A stretch of DNA of 8,150 nucleotides from DASYSA01 sp036003885. Its GTDB lineage: Bacteria; Acidobacteriota; Blastocatellia; UBA7656. The position numbers were made by a program, and so were the translations under genes. Every line of letters starts with the position of its first letter. Position 1 is the stretch's first letter. The stretch spans positions 1 to 8,150 of the forward strand of contig DASYSA010000465.1 of the NCBI GenBank assembly GCA_036003885.1, in the 5' to 3' direction. This document shows, piece by piece, positions 5,859-8,150 of this stretch. The notes beneath the pieces were generated by a model. It had not been told where the DNA came from. It worked only from the letters and a program-made list of their open reading frames with translations, and searched no databases.

Positions 5859-8150
5859 ATGAAGCGGACCAGTTTGGCTGACTTTAAGCTATGGCCTTTT
5901 CGCGCCGCGCTTTTCGCCGCCTTGTTGCTGACGGGCGTCTTCGTCGCGAGCGCATCCGGGCAGACCACTTCAACAATCGAAGGAACTGTCAGGGATGCAA
6001 ACGGAGCAGTGATCGCCGGCGCAACGATCAAGGCTAGCGGGAATGCTCTTTCGACCGAGCGCTCCGCCACCAGCGATTCAAACGGCGCCTTTCGAATTAC
6101 GGCGTTGCCTGCGGGAAACTATAGCGTCGTGGCCTCGCAATCCGGGTTCACAACACGTGTGTTCGACAATGTTGAACTGACGCTCAATCGGATCCTGACC
6201 CTGGACATTCAGCTCGATGTGGGAACGGTTCAGGAGCGAGTGGGTATTACCGCCGCGGAGCAGTTGCTTGAACCGACCACTTCTTCAACTGGAGTCACAG
6301 TGACTCCGCGTCAGATCGTGGATCTACCGGTCAACGGCAGGGACTACCTTGACCTGTTGCAGCTCGTTGCCGGAGTAGCCATCAACCGGCAAGCCAACCC
6401 CGGCGCCGATAACGCTACGCCGGTGCTGGGCGAGCGCGGGGGCAATAACAATTTCTTAATTGACGGATATTCGAATAAGAACACCGTCGAGGGCGGGCCG
6501 GCCGCACAGTTCAACCAGGAGACCATTGCCGAGTTTCAAGTCCTGACGACCGGGTACAAGGCTGAGTTCGGCCAGGCGTCAGGGGCGACAATCAACGTCA
6601 TCACGAAGAGCGGGGGAAAAGGGTATCACGGGGTCGGGTCATTCTTTCATCGCAACGATGCGTTCGACTCGTCGAACTCTTTGGATAAGACGAAAACAGA
6701 TGCGCCGCCGCTCCACAGATTTGACTATAGTCTGGCGTTTGGTGGACCTGTGATCAGGAATAAGGTCTTCTTCTTCGGCTCATCAGAGCGAATAACCGAG
6801 AAACGAATTCTGGATTTCAAGTTCCCGGAGACTGGAAGTGCGCAGGTCAATCAGCTGATCCGTGACCAGGAGACTCGGTTCGACAATCCCTCGCGTAGCT
6901 TTGAGACACGAAACTTCTTAAAGTTCGACGAGCAGCTTGGACAGCATCACCTGACCCAGCAGATGAATTACACAAACCGCGTCGTGCGTGAGTTCCTGCC
7001 CCTCTCACAGTCGGGAAGCCTGCCATCGGCACGGAACGACACCGGTGCTCGCCACCTGCTGCTGGGGTTCGGCGACACGATCTTGTTGGGTGATCAGGCC
7101 AATCCCTTCGTACTGACGCTGCGCGGTGCTTATCGCGGCGAGCCTTCCGATAGTCGACCTTCTCACCCGGACGCAGGTGCGTCGACGAGATTCAGCCCGT
7201 TCAGCTCCTTCTCGACGGGCACCTTCTTTGGCGATTTCCCTCAGATAACTTTCGGCAACCCCATATCGCCTTCGAATCTGGACCAAAAGTACTCCTCGGT
7301 TTCGGCCAGCGCCGTCAAGCTCGTTCGCAATCACGACCTGAAGTTTGGGTGGAATTTCCTGCGGACCAAGGTTGACGGCGTCGAGTTTCAGATTTTGGGA
7401 AATCAACTCTTTGCCACAGTCAGCGACTTCGCAACGTTTGGCCCTGTCAACTCGGGCTTCTTTACGGTAACAACGGCTGGAGGACTCACCCCAAGGGATA
7501 ACGAGATACACTTGCTGAACAACTACAACGGGCTGTTCGCTCAGGACGATTGGAAGCTGCGCAGTAATCTCACGTTGAATCTCGGCGTCCGCTGGGACTA
7601 CGACTCGGAATTCGTGATCAAGCGAAACGTCTCGCCACGTCTGGGCGCCGCCTGGGCGGTAACCCCGAAGACGATCGTGCGCGGACACTTCGGCCTCTTC
7701 TACGATCAGTTTCGACTGGGGCTGGCGCGCGATGTTCCCTCGTTCGGCGGCGCTGATCGGAGAGTAGTCCAGCCGTTTTCATATCCACGAGGGTTTTACG
7801 GGGTTCCGACTCTGGTTGTTGCCCTCGTCAACCACTCGCTGTTCCCGCCCAACGGGCTCTGCGTGTCGACCAACCTGACTGACGCTCAAATCACGGCCAG
7901 CGGAGCGCCTTGCCCATTCGGGGGCCCACTTATCGGAATAGACAGGCTCAACCGGGTAGTCGCGTCCGGACACGCTCCCATTCCAGCCAACTCTGTAATT
8001 AATATCAACAACGTGCAAACGTTGTCCGGCCTGACGCCGGAGCAATTCGCAGCTCAGGCCAGTGCAGCCGTCGGCCGGCCGGCTGGGTTCTTCTTCTTTG
8101 GGCCATTTGGTGCATTGTCTCATGCCGCCGTCCCCCCTCAGATCTTGCCT
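5859..8150 (+). CDS. TonB-dependent outer-membrane receptor, Oar-like with carboxypeptidase-regulatory-like domain (3' end beyond window)
   Basis: The frame is open from the ATG to the last base (764 codons, no stop). Relatives usually run to about 1000-1200 aa, so perhaps a third of the barrel is missing. Residues 1-35 form a signal peptide (hydrophobic AALFAALLLTGVFVASASG). Residues about 39-120 form a carboxypeptidase-regulatory-like fold (IEGTVRDANGAVIAGATI, GAFRITALPAGNYSVVA, SGF). The TonB plug covers about 125-255, with LPVNGRDYLDLLQLVAGV, RGGNNNFLIDGYSN and AEFGQASGATINVITKSGG. After that come beta-barrel strands rich in aromatic residues, such as FDYSLAFGGPVIRNKVFFF and NGLFAQDDWKLRSNLTLNLG. 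No separate TonB box is evident, although ERVGITA before the plug could serve. Two cysteines (668 and 685) sit in a likely surface loop. Such receptors import peptides, glycans or chelates; the substrate here is unknown. The shared promoter module ties it to the upstream protease/esterase operon. Confidence 0.92.
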   Translation, partial: MKRTSLADFKLWPFRAALFAALLLTGVFVASASGQTTSTIEGTVRDANGAVIAGATIKASGNALSTERSATSDSNGAFRITALPAGNYSVVASQSGFTTRVFDNVELTLNRILTLDIQLDVGTVQERVGITAAEQLLEPTTSSTGVTVTPRQIVDLPVNGRDYLDLLQLVAGVAINRQANPGADNATPVLGERGGNNNFLIDGYSNKNTVEGGPAAQFNQETIAEFQVLTTGYKAEFGQASGATINVITKSGGKGYHGVGSFFHRNDAFDSSNSLDKTKTDAPPLHRFDYSLAFGGPVIRNKVFFFGSSERITEKRILDFKFPETGSAQVNQLIRDQETRFDNPSRSFETRNFLKFDEQLGQHHLTQQMNYTNRVVREFLPLSQSGSLPSARNDTGARHLLLGFGDTILLGDQANPFVLTLRGAYRGEPSDSRPSHPDAGASTRFSPFSSFSTGTFFGDFPQITFGNPISPSNLDQKYSSVSASAVKLVRNHDLKFGWNFLRTKVDGVEFQILGNQLFATVSDFATFGPVNSGFFTVTTAGGLTPRDNEIHLLNNYNGLFAQDDWKLRSNLTLNLGVRWDYDSEFVIKRNVSPRLGAAWAVTPKTIVRGHFGLFYDQFRLGLARDVPSFGGADRRVVQPFSYPRGFYGVPTLVVALVNHSLFPPNGLCVSTNLTDAQITASGAPCPFGGPLIGIDRLNRVVASGHAPIPANSVININNVQTLSGLTPEQFAAQASAAVGRPAGFFFFGPFGALSHAAVPPQILP

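Noticed and set aside
5644..5862. 72-aa plus-strand frame across the repeat array and receptor promoter
   Set aside because: Its N-terminus is translated 7-bp repeat and the rest covers the promoter and leader; it lacks a ribosome site.
7005..7688. 227-aa minus-strand open frame opposite the receptor gene
   Set aside because: The plus strand encodes continuous TonB receptor sequence here; the antisense translation has no domain features.
7860..7913. Pair of cysteines (668 and 685) in the receptor as a possible cofactor or lipid site
   Set aside because: No surrounding metal or lipobox motif; a loop disulphide is the plain explanation and cannot be shown from sequence alone.
8008..8025. Inverted repeat ACAACG-N6-CGTTGT, partly like the operator arms
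   Set aside because: It lies deep inside the receptor coding sequence and has a different centre length from the promoter sites; likely chance.

Overview
The window looks like chromosomal DNA of a Gram-negative, GC-rich soil-type bacterium, most likely an acidobacterium. This is inferred from three things seen together: a secreted tricorn-type protease, a large TonB-dependent receptor with an N-terminal carboxypeptidase-regulatory-like domain (Oar-like), and an intergenic array of short TGAGTKC-type repeats. No rRNA or marker gene is present to fix the taxonomy.

Layout: (1) Bases 1-281, minus strand: the 5' part of an enolase-superfamily gene of the MenC / N-acylamino-acid racemase group, cut by the window edge. 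(2) Bases 282-418: a divergent intergenic region with a good sigma70-type promoter for the plus strand, two operator-like sites, and a weaker promoter candidate for the minus strand. (3) Bases 419-5565: a two-gene operon whose genes overlap by ATGA. It encodes an exported S41 tricorn protease homologue (1098 aa) and an exported CocE/NonD-type hydrolase (617 aa). The hydrolase keeps the catalytic triad spacing and the amine-binding carboxylate cluster of alpha-amino acid ester hydrolases. (4) Bases 5566-5705: a 7-bp tandem repeat array and its inverted partner, able to fold into a hairpin of about 38 bp. (5) Bases 5706-5858: a second promoter/operator region and a leader of about 96 nt. (6) Bases 5859-8150: a TonB-dependent outer-membrane receptor, open at the right edge (764 aa visible).

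The most notable point is that the operon promoter (325-375) and the receptor promoter (5706-5756) are copies of the same 51-bp module. They match at 42 of 51 positions, with identical -35/-10 geometry and two operator-like sites 28 bp apart in both. The protease/esterase operon and the receptor are therefore probably co-regulated by one unidentified DNA-binding protein. A coherent, inferred model is an envelope peptide-scavenging system. The receptor would import peptides or peptide-like substrates across the outer membrane. The tricorn protease and the alpha-amino-acid esterase/amidase would break them down in the periplasm. The enolase-superfamily enzyme might convert N-acylated or D-amino acids, or it may simply be the menaquinone-pathway MenC.
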